Below are positions 18,239 through 27,447 of a stretch of 64,000 bases of DNA, in pieces. Position 1 is the first letter of the stretch, and every line of letters begins with the position of its first letter. The notes under the pieces are model-generated. The model was not told the DNA's origin, did no database searches, and saw nothing but the letters and a program-made list of their open reading frames with translations. The DNA lies in NCBI RefSeq assembly GCF_020990385.1, contig NZ_CP087599.1:62001-126000 (forward strand). The letters run 5' to 3'. A program made the position numbers and the translations under genes. Source of the DNA: Paracoccus sp. MA (lineage in GTDB: Bacteria > Pseudomonadota > Alphaproteobacteria > Rhodobacterales > Rhodobacteraceae).

Positions 18239-18997
18239 TCATGTGAGGGACTCGATGCGCAGCACCTCGCCCTGAAGATAGACCTGCACATGCTGCCGCG
18301 GCGTGTCGGGCCCCAGATTCTCGCTGGTGCGGTAGAGGCCGGCGATGGCCAGCAGCTCGGCATCCAGCGCATGGCAGAAGATCCGCGCCGAGGCATCGCC
18401 ATGCACCCCGGCCAGCGCCCGGCCGCGCAGCCGGCCGTAGATATGGATGTTGCCCGCCGCGATCACCTCGGCCCCCGAGCCGACCGAGCCCACGACGATC
18501 AGGTCGCCGCGATCGGCAAAGACCGTCTGGCCCGAGCGCACCGGCTGGGTGACCATGCGGTTCGCAGGCTCCTTCGCCGCCGGGGCCGGGGCGGGCTCGC
18601 GCACGGGTTCGGGGCGGCTGCCCTGCCGCGAGACGCGCTCCAGCGCGATGTCGCGGCCGCCGGGCAACGAGATCAGCCCGGCTTCGGCCGCCGCCCGGGC
18701 CTGCGCGGCCGTGCCGCTTTGCACACCAAAGACCGACAGCTTGCGCCGGCGCAGCTCGGCGGTCAGCTGAATCAGCTCGGCGGCGCTGTCCAGCCCCTGG
18801 GCCTGCTCCAGGTCCACCACCAGGGGCGCGTTGTCGAAGAACAGCGGCGTCTGGTTCAGCCGTGCCTCCAGCGCCTCGAAGAAGGCCCGGTCCGGCCGGC
18901 CGGACAGATGCAGCGCGATGGCCGTGAAGGTGCGGCCGCGGATCTGTAAAGGCTTCACGGTCGCGACGGTCTGGGCCGCGCTTTTGCCGGATTGCAT
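18239..18997 (-). CDS. minC: Septum site-determining protein MinC
   Basis: A 252-residue inhibitor of FtsZ assembly. The N-terminal domain (about residues 10-110) is joined by a Pro/Ala-rich linker (about 125-145) to the C-terminal beta-helix. That beta-helix has the conserved GDLIVVGSVGSGAEVIAAGNIHIYGRLRGRALAG motif region that binds MinD. Start placed at the ATG of 18997; the open frame continues upstream without similarity, and the ribosome-binding site is weak (GAG). First gene of minCDE. The 205 bp between it and the permease gene hold no other gene. Confidence 0.93.
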   Translation of the reverse strand: MQSGKSAAQTVATVKPLQIRGRTFTAIALHLSGRPDRAFFEALEARLNQTPLFFDNAPLVVDLEQAQGLDSAAELIQLTAELRRRKLSVFGVQSGTAAQARAAAEAGLISLPGGRDIALERVSRQGSRPEPVREPAPAPAAKEPANRMVTQPVRSGQTVFADRGDLIVVGSVGSGAEVIAAGNIHIYGRLRGRALAGVHGDASARIFCHALDAELLAIAGLYRTSENLGPDTPRQHVQVYLQGEVLRIESLT

Positions 18998-19202
18998 CAC
19001 TGTGCTCGGTTCTGCTCTGTTCTTGCGTGTGACGCGGGCGGGCGCGCCCGCGCTTTTGCCGGTCTTCCTAATACGTCCGGGCGCCAGCGTCCATTGGCAA
19101 CTGGCGCCGCGCGCGGATTCAGCGGAACCATGCCGGCGCAAAAGGCGAATTTGCGCAGGAATCCGTCGCCCGCGCCGGCCGCCGGGCGCGGCCGGGCGCG
19201 AA

Positions 19203-20486
19203 TCAGCCCTCGGCCCGGCGGCGGATGCCCAGCAGCTGGTAAAGCAGCAGCGCCGCAAAGGTCGAGGTGCCGATGCCCCCCAGCGCGAAGCTGCCGATGG
19301 TGACGGTGAAGTCGCCGGCGCCGAAGATCAGCGCCACGCCCACCGTGAACAGGTTGCGCGGGTCCGAGAAATCGACCCGGTTGTCCACCCAGATCCGCGC
19401 CATGGCCGAGGCGATCAGGCCGAAGACGCAGACCGCAAGCCCGGCCAGCACCGGCGCCGGGATGGTCTGCAGGATGGCGCCGAATTTCGGCGACAGGCCC
19501 AGCAGGATCGCGATGGCGGCCGCCATGGGAAAGATCAGCGTCGAATAGACCCGGGTCATCGCCATCACGCCGATATTCTCGGCATAGGTGGTGACGCCGG
19601 TGCCGCCGCCCGCGCCGGCCAGCATGGTGGCCAGCCCGTCCCCCAGAAAGCCTCGGCCGATATAGCGGTCCATGTTCTGCCCGGTGATCGCGCCCAGGGC
19701 CTTGATATGGCCCAGGTTCTCGGCCACCAGCACGATGGCGACCGGGGCGATCAGGGTGATCGCCGACCATTCGAAACGCGGCGCGGTGAAATTCGGCACG
19801 CCGAACCAGGGCGCGGCGGCGACGGCGGCGAAATCGATGCCCGGCACCAGCCCCAGCCCGTTGCCGCAAACCAGCACCAGCGCATAGCCAAACAGCAGCG
19901 CGATCAGCACCGCGATCCTGCGCGTCGCCTGCCGGCCGTAGACCGAGACCAGCGCCATGCACAGCACCGTCGCCGCGGCGATGGCCAGATGCGCGTGGCT
20001 GCCGGTCAGCTGCCGGACCGCCACCGGCGCCAGGTTCAGGCCGATGGACATGCCGATGGCCCCGGTCACCGCCGGCGGCATCAGCCGCTCGACCCAGGCC
20101 GAGCCGATGGCCATGACGATCAGGCCGATCAGCGCATAGACGAGGCCGGCGGCGACGATGCCGCCAAGCGCCACGGCGATGTTGGGGTTCGCGCCCTGCC
20201 CGGCAAAGCCGGTCGCCGCCATGATGACCGCGATGAAGGCGAAGGACGAGCCCAGATAGCTGGGCACGCGCCCGCCGGTGACCAGGAAGAACAGCAGCGT
20301 GCCGATGCCGGAAAAGAACACCGCGACATTGGGGTCGAAACCCATGATCAGCGGCGCCAGAATGGTCGAGCCGGACATCGCCAGCAGGTGCTGCAGGCTC
20401 ATCGGCAGGGCCTGGGCCAGCGGCAGCTTTTCATCGGGTAGCACCGTGGCGCCGGCGGCCGGGCGCCAGTCAGGAAAATAGCCCAT
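19203..20486 (-). CDS. Uracil/xanthine permease family transporter (UraA/RutG-like)
   Basis: A 427-residue inner-membrane NCS2 (NAT) family transporter with about 14 hydrophobic segments. The motifs QHLLAMSGSTILAPLIMG near the N-terminus, VAENLGHIKALGAITGQNMD (about residues 240-259), GGTGVTTYAENIGVMAMT and GLIASAMARIWVDN are those of uracil permeases such as UraA/RutG. ATG at 20486 is preferred to the adjacent GTG because of spacing from GAGGGA. The gene stands alone, so the substrate (uracil or another pyrimidine) is inferred from family. Confidence 0.88.
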   Translation of the reverse strand: MGYFPDWRPAAGATVLPDEKLPLAQALPMSLQHLLAMSGSTILAPLIMGFDPNVAVFFSGIGTLLFFLVTGGRVPSYLGSSFAFIAVIMAATGFAGQGANPNIAVALGGIVAAGLVYALIGLIVMAIGSAWVERLMPPAVTGAIGMSIGLNLAPVAVRQLTGSHAHLAIAAATVLCMALVSVYGRQATRRIAVLIALLFGYALVLVCGNGLGLVPGIDFAAVAAAPWFGVPNFTAPRFEWSAITLIAPVAIVLVAENLGHIKALGAITGQNMDRYIGRGFLGDGLATMLAGAGGGTGVTTYAENIGVMAMTRVYSTLIFPMAAAIAILLGLSPKFGAILQTIPAPVLAGLAVCVFGLIASAMARIWVDNRVDFSDPRNLFTVGVALIFGAGDFTVTIGSFALGGIGTSTFAALLLYQLLGIRRRAEG

Positions 20487-20742
20487 CACGTCCCTCGGGG
20501 ATTCGGTTGCGTGCCCAGGCTAATGCGGGGCTTTGCCGGAAAAGGCCAGTGGCAACCCTGCGTGATCCCGCCGCCCCCGCGACCGCCCCGCCCAGGGCCG
20601 CGGGCCGGGCGCGGAGGAACGATCTTCTCTGCCGGCCGGCCCCCGCGACAAGCCCCGTCTCCGGCGGCGCCCGAGTTTGGAATGGCCGAGCTGGGGGCGC
20701 GGGCCTATGTTTTCACTACCAACCAAGTCGTCTTTTAGGGAA

Positions 20743-21306
20743 ATGCCCGTGCCTGGACCCCGTTTCGTCGCCTTCGCCGGCTCCTGGAGCCGCCCCTCGA
20801 AAACCCGCCTGCTGGTGGCCGAGGCCGCAGATCGCGCCGTCGCCCGTTTCGGCGGCAGCGCGCATGTCTTCGACATCGGCGATCTGGGGGCGGATTTCGG
20901 CACGCTGCGCCAGCCGCATGGTTCCGGGCTGCGCCCGCATTTGGACGCCTTTCTGCAGGCCGATGCGCTGATCGTCGCCAGCCCGGTCCACAAGGGTAGC
21001 TATACCGGATTGTTCAAGCATTTCATCGATCTGCTGGACCCGGCCGCATTGGCCGGCAAGCCGGTTCTGCTGGCGGCGACCGGCGGCGGCGATCGTCATG
21101 CGCTGGTGATCGAACACCAGCTCCGGCCGGTCTTCGGCTTTTTCGAGGCCCATACGCTGGCGACGGGGCTCTATGTCTCGTCCTCGGATTTCGACGGCGA
21201 GGCGCTGGCTTCCGGATCCGCCTCGCAGCGGCTGGACCGGGCGGTGGCGCAGTTCGCCGCGCATCTTCCCAGCCGGCAGGCGGCGCCCCTGCGCGCAGCG
21301 GGCTGA
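20743..21306 (+). CDS. NAD(P)H-dependent FMN reductase (SsuE/MsuE-like)
   Basis: A 187-residue flavodoxin-fold reductase with AGSWSRPSKTRLLV at the flavin phosphate loop and ASPVHKGSYTGLFKHFIDLLDP at the isoalloxazine site, as in SsuE. It would supply reduced FMN to the two monooxygenases encoded immediately downstream (15 bp to the next gene). Start at 20743 follows TAGGGAA; the frame is open from 20677 without a ribosome-binding site. The 256 bp before it show no gene. Confidence 0.9.
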   Translation: MPVPGPRFVAFAGSWSRPSKTRLLVAEAADRAVARFGGSAHVFDIGDLGADFGTLRQPHGSGLRPHLDAFLQADALIVASPVHKGSYTGLFKHFIDLLDPAALAGKPVLLAATGGGDRHALVIEHQLRPVFGFFEAHTLATGLYVSSSDFDGEALASGSASQRLDRAVAQFAAHLPSRQAAPLRAAG

Positions 21307-21321
21307 ATTGTCGGAGCGATC

Positions 21322-22779
21322 ATGACCATTCCAGCGAAAAAGCGCATCATCCTCAACGCCTTCGACATGACCTGCGTCGGCCATCAGGCGGCGGGGACGT
21401 GGCGGCATCCCTCCAGCCAGGCCTGGCGCTACAACGATCTGGAATACTGGACCAACCTCGCCGTCGAGCTTGAGCGCGGCTGCTTCGACACGCTGTTCAT
21501 CGCCGATGTGGTGGGGGTCTACGACGTCTATCGCGGCTCGGCCGAGGCGGCGCTGCGCGACGCGGCGCAGGTGCCGGTGAACGATCCGTTCGGGGCGATC
21601 TCGGCCATGGCGGCGGTGACGCGGGATCTCGGCTTCGGCATCACCGCGGCGGTGACCTTCGAGCATCCCTATCTGCTGGCGCGCCGGCTTTCGACGCTGG
21701 ACCACCTGAGCAAGGGCCGGGTGGCCTGGAACGTGGTCTCCTCCTACCTGGACAGCGCCGCGAGGAATATCGGCATGGAGCGCCAGATCGCCCATGACGC
21801 CCGCTACGACCTGGCCGAGGAATACATGGAAGTCGCCTACAAGCTGTGGGAGGGCAGCTGGGAGGACGGCGCCGTCCTGCGCGACAAGGAAAGGGGCATC
21901 TTCACCGACGCGCGCAAGGTCCATCCGATCCGGCACGAGGGCGAGTATTTCAAGGTTCCCGGCTTCCATCTTTGCGAGCCCTCGCCGCAGCGCACGCCGG
22001 TGATCTTCCAGGCCGGGGCCAGTTCGCGCGGCCGGCAGTTCGCGGCGCGCCATGCCGAGGCGATGTTCGTGCTGGCGACCAGCCCCGGGACGGCGCGGAA
22101 GCTGACCGATGCCATCCGCGCCGAGGTGGCCGAGGCCGGACGCGAACCGGACAGCCTGAAGATCTTCGCCCTGCTGACCGTCGTCACCGGCCCGACCGAC
22201 GAGGCCGCGCGGCGCAAGTATGAGGAATACCTGGATTATGCCAGCGCCGAGGGGGCGCTGGCGCTTTACGGCGGCTGGACCGGGCTGGACTTCTCGACGC
22301 TCGACCCCGACCAGCCGCTGGCGGCGGTAGAGAACGACAGCCTGCGCACCACGCTGGAATCGCTGGCGGCCGACGGCGAAGCCTGGACGGTGCGCGACGT
22401 GATCCGCAGGCGCTCGATCGGCGGACTCGGCCCGGTGCTGGTCGGCGGGCCGCAAACCGTGGCCGACGCGCTGGAGAAATGGGTCGACGAGGGCGGCGTG
22501 GACGGGTTCAACCTGGCCTATGCCGTCACCCCGGCCTCGACCACGGATTTCATCGACTTCGTGGTGCCCGAGCTGCGCAAGCGCGGCCGGGCGCAGACGG
22601 AATACGCGTCCGGCACGCTGCGCGAAAAGCTGCTGGGCGACCCGGGCGGCCGGGTGCGCGACAGCCATCCCGCCGCGCAATGGCGCCGGCACTACATCGG
22701 TCGCGAAAGCGTCGCCGATGCCAGCCGCCCCTCGGCATTCGAGGGAACGGACCCGCGTTACACGGAGGCTGCGGAATGA
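21322..22779 (+). CDS. FMN-dependent monooxygenase of the NtaA/SnaA/DszA family
   Basis: A 485-residue luciferase-like TIM-barrel oxygenase. [22 protein letters not shown] near the N-terminus, [18 protein letters not shown] (about residues 133-150), [14 protein letters not shown] and [16 protein letters not shown] identify the nitrilotriacetate/dibenzothiophene-sulfone monooxygenase group. These enzymes use reduced FMN and oxygen to cleave C-N or C-S bonds. Pairing with an SsuE-like reductase and an SsuD-like oxygenase favours organosulfur use, but the substrate is not known. The stop overlaps the next start by 4 bp. Confidence 0.9.
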   Translation: MTIPAKKRIILNAFDMTCVGHQAAGTWRHPSSQAWRYNDLEYWTNLAVELERGCFDTLFIADVVGVYDVYRGSAEAALRDAAQVPVNDPFGAISAMAAVTRDLGFGITAAVTFEHPYLLARRLSTLDHLSKGRVAWNVVSSYLDSAARNIGMERQIAHDARYDLAEEYMEVAYKLWEGSWEDGAVLRDKERGIFTDARKVHPIRHEGEYFKVPGFHLCEPSPQRTPVIFQAGASSRGRQFAARHAEAMFVLATSPGTARKLTDAIRAEVAEAGREPDSLKIFALLTVVTGPTDEAARRKYEEYLDYASAEGALALYGGWTGLDFSTLDPDQPLAAVENDSLRTTLESLAADGEAWTVRDVIRRRSIGGLGPVLVGGPQTVADALEKWVDEGGVDGFNLAYAVTPASTTDFIDFVVPELRKRGRAQTEYASGTLREKLLGDPGGRVRDSHPAAQWRRHYIGRESVADASRPSAFEGTDPRYTEAAE

Positions 22780-23903
22780 CCACGCCGGAGGTTTTCTGGT
22801 TCCTGCCCAGCTCGGGCGACACGCGCTATCTGGGCATCTCGGATTTCGGCCGCGCGCCCAGCACCGCCTATCTGCGCGACATCGGCACCACGGTGGACCG
22901 GCTGGGCTATGACGGCATGCTGATCCCGACCGGGGCAAGCTGTCTCGATCCCTGGGTGGCGGCGGCGGCGCTGGCGCCCGTGACGCAGCGGGTCAAGCTG
23001 CTGGTGGCGCTGCGCACCTCGATCAGCGGCCCGACCGCCGCGGCGCGGCAGGCGGCGTCGCTGGACGAGGCGCTTAGCGGGCGGCTGCTGCTGAACGTGG
23101 TGCCGGGCGGCGACCCGCGCGAACTGGCCGCCGACGGCGCCTTCTTCAGCCATGACGGCCGCTATGAGAACGCCGAGGAGTTCCTGACGGTCTGGAAGCG
23201 GCTGATGCAGGGCGAAACGGTAGATTTCCACGGCAAGCACATCCGCGTCGAGGGGGCGAGGAACTTCCATCCCGGCCCGCAGGCACCCTATCCGCCGCTG
23301 TATTTCGGCGGCTCTTCCGAGGCGGCGCACGAGTTGGCCGGCAAGCATGTCGATGCCTATCTGACCTGGGGCGAGCCGCGCCCGGCCGTGGCCGCGAAGA
23401 TCGCCGATGTGCGGGCCCGCGCCGCGAAACACGGCCGCAAGGTCCGCTTCGGCATCCGCCTGCACGCCATCGTGCGCGAGACCGAGGCCGAGGCCTGGGC
23501 CGAGGCCGAGCGCCTGATCAGCCGCCTGACCGACGACGACATCGCCCGGGCGCAGGCGAATTACGCGACCATGGATTCGGTCGGGCAGCGCCGCATGGCC
23601 GCGCTGCACGGGGGGAGCCGCGACAAGCTGGAGATCGCGCCGAATCTCTGGGCCGGGGTCGGGCTGGTGCGTGGTGGCGCCGGCACGGCCCTGGTCGGCG
23701 ACCCCGAGACGGTCGCGGCGCGGATGCGCGAATACCAAGAGCTGGGCATCGAGACCTTCATCATGTCCGGCTATCCGCATCTGGAAGAATCGATCCGCTT
23801 TGCCGAGCTGGTCTTTCCGCTGCTGGGCAAGCAGGCGGTGACGCTGCGCGGCAGCAGCCAGACCGGCGGCGCCTTCGACATTCGCGCCCGCGCCGCCTCC
23901 TGA
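22776..23903 (+). CDS. FMN-dependent alkanesulfonate-type monooxygenase (SsuD-like)
   Basis: A 375-residue luciferase-like monooxygenase. [16 protein letters not shown] at the N-terminus, [34 protein letters not shown] and [29 protein letters not shown] match SsuD, which releases sulfite from alkanesulfonates. Translational coupling to the upstream oxygenase (ATGA overlap, CGGAGG before it) and a nearby reductase gene make a two-component flavin oxygenase module. No sulfonate ABC transporter lies in the cluster. The 208 bp that follow show no gene and no FMN riboswitch fold. Confidence 0.92.
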   Translation: MTTPEVFWFLPSSGDTRYLGISDFGRAPSTAYLRDIGTTVDRLGYDGMLIPTGASCLDPWVAAAALAPVTQRVKLLVALRTSISGPTAAARQAASLDEALSGRLLLNVVPGGDPRELAADGAFFSHDGRYENAEEFLTVWKRLMQGETVDFHGKHIRVEGARNFHPGPQAPYPPLYFGGSSEAAHELAGKHVDAYLTWGEPRPAVAAKIADVRARAAKHGRKVRFGIRLHAIVRETEAEAWAEAERLISRLTDDDIARAQANYATMDSVGQRRMAALHGGSRDKLEIAPNLWAGVGLVRGGAGTALVGDPETVAARMREYQELGIETFIMSGYPHLEESIRFAELVFPLLGKQAVTLRGSSQTGGAFDIRARAAS

Positions 23904-24111
23904 GCAATGCCATGGGCTTTCCCTTCATCGGCATGGGCCGCCGCGCCGGCCCGCGGGACAGCGGCGAACCCCTCGCCCACCCGGCCAGGCCCCAAGGCTT
24001 TCCGGACGAAATCCGGGATGCCGTCCTGCCCCGCGCCATGCAGGCAGGGTTTTTCCACGACAATGCGCCAAGGCTGCCGGTCCTTGGCGAAACCGAAGGC
24101 AGGAGGTCTCC

Positions 24112-24795
24112 ATGACCGTGAAAACCCCGGAACGGCTTGACGCGCATGTGCGGGCCGCTATCGCCGATATCGCCGCCGGGCGGCTGGTCATCGTCACCGA
24201 TGACGAGGACCGCGAGAACGAGGGCGACCTGATCGGCGCCGCCGCGGCCATGGGGCCGGCTGAGGTGGCCTTCATGGTGCGCCACACCACCGGCATCCTC
24301 TGCGCGGCCATGGACCCGGCGCGCTGCGCCGGCTTCGACCTGCCGCCCATGGTGCAGGGCAACCAGGACCCGAACGGGACCGCCTATACCGTCAGCTGCG
24401 ACGCGGCGGCCTGCGGCACCGGCGTCTCGGCCCAGGACCGGCTGCTGACCCTGCGCACGCTTGCCGGGCACCCTGATCCGGCGGCCTTGCGCCGGCCCGG
24501 CCACATGTTCCCGCTGCGCGCGCAGCCCGGCGGCGTGCTGGCCCGGCCCGGCCACACCGAGGCCGCCTGGGAGCTGGCCAGCCGCGCAGGCCTGCCCGGC
24601 GTCGGCGTGCTGGCCGAACTGGTCAACGACGACGGCAGCATGATGCGCGGCCCGGCGCTGCAGGCCTTCGCCAGCCGCCACGGCCTGCGGCAGCTGGCGA
24701 TCACCGAGCTGATCGCCTGGCGGCTGGCCGGCGAAGGCGCCGCGCCTCTCGCAGGCCAGGCCGTCCCGGACCCGATGATGGATGAGGTCGCATGA
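24112..24795 (+). CDS. ribB: 3,4-dihydroxy-2-butanone-4-phosphate synthase (stand-alone RibB)
   Basis: A 227-residue riboflavin-pathway enzyme that makes the four-carbon unit of the xylene ring from ribulose 5-phosphate. The acidic metal loop DDEDRENEGDL (about residues 30-40), RRPGHMFPLRAQPGGVLARPGHTEAA (about 126-151) and the C-terminal QLAITELIAWR are all present. The RibA half found in fused RibBA is absent. It sits between FMN-dependent oxygenases and an FAD-binding protein and overlaps the latter by 4 bp. This suggests a second ribB copy dedicated to flavin supply for this cluster. AGGAGG precedes the start. Confidence 0.9.
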   Translation: MTVKTPERLDAHVRAAIADIAAGRLVIVTDDEDRENEGDLIGAAAAMGPAEVAFMVRHTTGILCAAMDPARCAGFDLPPMVQGNQDPNGTAYTVSCDAAACGTGVSAQDRLLTLRTLAGHPDPAALRRPGHMFPLRAQPGGVLARPGHTEAAWELASRAGLPGVGVLAELVNDDGSMMRGPALQAFASRHGLRQLAITELIAWRLAGEGAAPLAGQAVPDPMMDEVA

Positions 24796-26231
24796 AGGAT
24801 CTGGGCCCGAACCAGCCGGCCGCGGCCATGCCGGTCGTGGCGATCATCGGCGGCGGCTTCAGCGGCTCGACGGTCGCCTGGCATCTGGCGCGCGCGCTGT
24901 CGGCGCCCGCCGCGATCCTGGTGATCGAGCCGCGTCCCCGGCTGGGCGAGGGCCTGGCCTATTCGACCGCCGATCCCAGCCATCGCATCAATGTCCCCGC
25001 CGCGCGCATGACCATGGACTGCGCCGAGGAGGGCGGCCTCCAGCACTGGATCGAGACCAGCGGCGCCGGGCTTTCCCCCGGCAGCCGGGCCGCGAACGGG
25101 GCGCTGTTCCCGCAGCGCCGGCTGGTGGCCGATTACGTGAACGCCAACCTGCAGCCCTATCTGGCGACCGGGCGCATCCGCCATCTGCGCGCCCGCGCCA
25201 TCGAGGTCGTCCGCAAGGCGGGGTTCCGCATCCGGCTGGACGATGGCGGCGAGCTGGCCGCCGACCGCGTGGTCATCGCGACCAGCCATCCGCCGCCCGG
25301 CATTCCCCGCGCCCTTGCCGCGCTGCGCGATTCGCCGCGGCTGATCGCCGATCCCTCGGGACAAGGCCGGCAGCTGGCAGCGGTGGCGCAATCGGCGCGC
25401 CGGGTGCTGGTGGTCGGCACCGGGCTGACCTCGGCCGACGTGATCGCCAGCCTCGACCGGCAGGGCTTTGCCGGCCGCATCCTGGCGCTGTCGCGGCGCG
25501 GCCTGCGCTCGCGCGAGCATGCCTTCGACTATCCGGAATCGACGGTGGATTTCGCCGAAAAGCCGGCGCGCAGCGCGCTGGAGCTGCTGCGCCGCATCCG
25601 CGAGGCGGTGCGGCGCGACAGCGATGCCGGCCTGCCCTGGCAGGCGGCGCTGGACCAGGTGCGCCGCGACGGCCAAGCGATCTGGGCCGCCCTGCCCCAG
25701 GCCGAGCGCGGCAAGCTGCTGCGCTGGCTGCGCGTCTGGTGGGACGTTCACCGCTTCCGCATCGCGCCCCAGGTCGAGGAGGTGCTGGACCGGCTGATCG
25801 CCCAGGACCGGCTGCGGATCGTCGCCGGGCGGCTGCTGGCCGCGCATGAGGCGCCGGGCGGCATCGAGGTGGACTGGCACGCCCGCCGCGTCGCGCCGCA
25901 GAGCGAGCTTTTCGACGCGGTGATCCTGACCACCGGCCCGGCGCATGGCGACATCCTGCAAAGCTCGGCCCTGCTCGACGCCATGGCCCGGGCCGGGCTG
26001 ATCCGCCCCGACCCGCTGGGTCTGGGGCTGGAGGTGACCGATCATTGCCGGGCCGTCGGCGGCGACGGCCGGCCGGTGCCCGGCCTGCTGGTCGCCGGAC
26101 CGCTGGCGCGCGGCCATGTCGGTGAGCTCATGGGCATCCCCGAAGTCACCGCCCATGCCGAGGCCGTCGCGGCCCGGCTGGCCGAAAGCCTGCCCGCGGC
26201 GGCGCCCGCCCGGCGGTCAGACCCCGCGTGA
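24792..26231 (+). CDS. FAD/NAD(P)-binding protein of the FAD_NAD_binding_9 type
   Basis: A 479-residue two-dinucleotide-domain flavoprotein. GGGFSGSTVAWHLARAL (about residues 18-34) is the FAD site, HRINVPAARM is the family motif, and VVGTGLTSADVIASL (about 204-218) is the second Rossmann motif. Proteins of this type are often encoded beside luciferase-like oxygenases and sulfonate or thiol transport genes, but their reaction is unclear. It is translationally coupled to ribB and is the last gene of the flavin cluster. Its stop overlaps the convergent small gene by 15 bp. Confidence 0.85.
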   Translation: MKDLGPNQPAAAMPVVAIIGGGFSGSTVAWHLARALSAPAAILVIEPRPRLGEGLAYSTADPSHRINVPAARMTMDCAEEGGLQHWIETSGAGLSPGSRAANGALFPQRRLVADYVNANLQPYLATGRIRHLRARAIEVVRKAGFRIRLDDGGELAADRVVIATSHPPPGIPRALAALRDSPRLIADPSGQGRQLAAVAQSARRVLVVGTGLTSADVIASLDRQGFAGRILALSRRGLRSREHAFDYPESTVDFAEKPARSALELLRRIREAVRRDSDAGLPWQAALDQVRRDGQAIWAALPQAERGKLLRWLRVWWDVHRFRIAPQVEEVLDRLIAQDRLRIVAGRLLAAHEAPGGIEVDWHARRVAPQSELFDAVILTTGPAHGDILQSSALLDAMARAGLIRPDPLGLGLEVTDHCRAVGGDGRPVPGLLVAGPLARGHVGELMGIPEVTAHAEAVAARLAESLPAAAPARRSDPA

Positions 26232-26549
26232 AAGCGCCCTGCGCAAGGCCAGACGCGCCTCGCGCAGCGCCCGGCCCGATTGTCCCGGCCATGGACCCTG
26301 CCCCAGCTGGGCCTGCAGCAGCGCCAGGTCCTGTTCGGCGGTCAGCCCCAACCAATCCGCCGGAAGCAGCAGCACCCGCAGCCGGCGCAGGCGCGCCGCA
26401 TCGCCGGACCAAAGCGCAAACCAGCGCGGCCCGGCCTCGCGCACCGTCCACTCGCCGCCCGCCTCGCCGCCGACCGGCGCGGGATGCCGCCGCCTGCTGG
26501 TGGTCAGCAGGAAAACCCGGTCGAGGATGCGCTCAGCCGGGCCTGCCAT
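26217..26549 (-). CDS. Hypothetical protein (110 aa), second gene of a two-gene unit
   Basis: I do not recognise this protein. It is basic, with a WTVREAGPRWFALW segment (about residues 37-50), an Arg/Leu-rich helix and no signal peptide or membrane span. The start is the ATG at 26549 because the preceding small gene overlaps it by 17 bp, as expected for a coupled pair. It is transcribed with that gene and divergently from the Lrp regulator at 26941, which may control both. Codon bias is like its neighbours. Confidence 0.55.
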   Translation of the reverse strand: MAGPAERILDRVFLLTTSRRRHPAPVGGEAGGEWTVREAGPRWFALWSGDAARLRRLRVLLLPADWLGLTAEQDLALLQAQLGQGPWPGQSGRALREARLALRRALSRGV

Positions 26550-26799
26550 CGCCCGGCCCTCTGCCGTCGCGCCGCGGGGGCTCGACCGGCTCGACATGGG
26601 TCCGCCACAGCGTCCGGTCGCGGCCGCGCAGCAATTCGGCGGCCGCATGCCGCGGCGCATGGGTCAGGAAACTCAGCGGCTTGCCGTTCACCCGGGGCAC
26701 CTCTCCGGTGCGGCGGTCGATCAGCCGCACCTCGAACAGCTGGTCGCCTTCCTTCCGCGGGGCCAGCAGCCCGGCGCCGGAAAACTGGATCATGGTCAT
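26533..26799 (-). CDS. Hypothetical protein (88 aa), first gene of a two-gene unit
   Basis: Unrecognised small soluble protein: an N-terminal beta-rich part (MIQFSGAGLLAPR, LFEVRLIDRRTGEVPRVNGK) and a disordered Pro/Arg/Gly tail. AGGAGGGCC lies 6 bases before the ATG at 26799, so translation is well supported. It is divergent from the lrp-type gene, with a 22-bp palindrome between them and TATACT (26856-26851) as a possible -10 element. Function cannot be inferred; co-regulation with the downstream 110-residue protein is likely. Confidence 0.6.
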   Translation of the reverse strand: MTMIQFSGAGLLAPRKEGDQLFEVRLIDRRTGEVPRVNGKPLSFLTHAPRHAAAELLRGRDRTLWRTHVEPVEPPRRDGRGPGDGRPG

Positions 26800-26867
26800 G
26801 CGGGGCCCTCCTGTCGAAGAATCGCCAAAGCCTGCCTGTCGCAAGTCAGCAGTATACACGATCTAAC

Positions 26868-26889
26868 AGATAGACAATATCGTTTATCT
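26868..26889. promoter_or_regulatory. Candidate Lrp-family operator
   Basis: A 22-bp imperfect palindrome in which 18 positions are symmetric; its outer arms are AGATA and TATCT and its centre is ATAT. It is in an AT-rich island 51 bp before the lrp-type start and 69 bp before the divergent hypothetical gene. Lrp/AsnC proteins commonly bind such AT-centred sites and regulate themselves and a divergent gene. Confidence 0.6.
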
Positions 26890-26940
26890 TCGGCATAAGG
26901 AACGCATGAACTCTCTGCCGGCTGCACAAGGGAAGGAAAC

Positions 26941-27414
26941 ATGGCTGACCTGGACCTGATCGACCGCAAGATCGTGGCCGAACTGATGCAGGATGCGACC
27001 CTGCCCATCGCGCAGATCGCCGACAAGGTCGGCCTGTCGCAGACCCCGTGCTGGAAGCGCATCCAGAAGCTGGAGGCCAGCGGCGTGCTGACCGGCCGCG
27101 TGGCGCTGGCCGACCCGGACAAGCTGGGCTTCGGCATCATCGTCTTCGTCGAGATCGAGGCGCCCAACCATTCCGTGGAATGGCGCGAGGAATTCACCCG
27201 CGCCGTCGAGGGCCTGCCCGAGATCATGGAGGCCTATCGCATGGCCGGGCAGATGGACTACCTGCTGCGCGTCGCGGTGCCCAGCATGGAGGCCTTCGAC
27301 CTGTTCTACAAGCGGCTGACCGACGCGGTGCCGATCAAGAACGTGACCTCGCATTTCTCGATGGAGCGCATCCGCTACACCACCGCCTACCCGGTGGACA
27401 GCCGCAACCGCTGA
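26941..27414 (+). CDS. Lrp/AsnC-family transcriptional regulator
   Basis: A 157-residue feast/famine regulator. The winged helix-turn-helix reads LDLIDRKIVAELMQDATLPIAQIADKVGLSQTPCWKRIQKLEASGVL (about residues 4-50). A RAM effector domain follows, with EIMEAYRMAGQMDYLLRVAV, the usual amino-acid-binding region. It probably senses an amino acid. The closest divergent target is the two-gene hypothetical unit; a palindrome lies between them. GGAAGGAAAC precedes the start. Confidence 0.92.
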   Translation: MADLDLIDRKIVAELMQDATLPIAQIADKVGLSQTPCWKRIQKLEASGVLTGRVALADPDKLGFGIIVFVEIEAPNHSVEWREEFTRAVEGLPEIMEAYRMAGQMDYLLRVAVPSMEAFDLFYKRLTDAVPIKNVTSHFSMERIRYTTAYPVDSRNR

Positions 27415-27416
27415 CC

Positions 27417-27442
27417 GGCCCGCCCTCCGTGGCGCGGCGGGC
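27417..27442. terminator. Convergent hairpin between lrp-type gene and pilus operon
   Basis: GCCCGCC (27418-27424) pairs with GGCGGGC (27436-27442) across an 11-nt loop in the 33-bp convergent gap. There is no T-run, so it is only a weak terminator candidate. Confidence 0.4.
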
Positions 27443-27447
27443 GCGGT

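Noticed and set aside
23904..24111. FMN riboswitch before ribB
   Set aside because: None of the conserved RFN-element segments could be recognised in the 208 bp.
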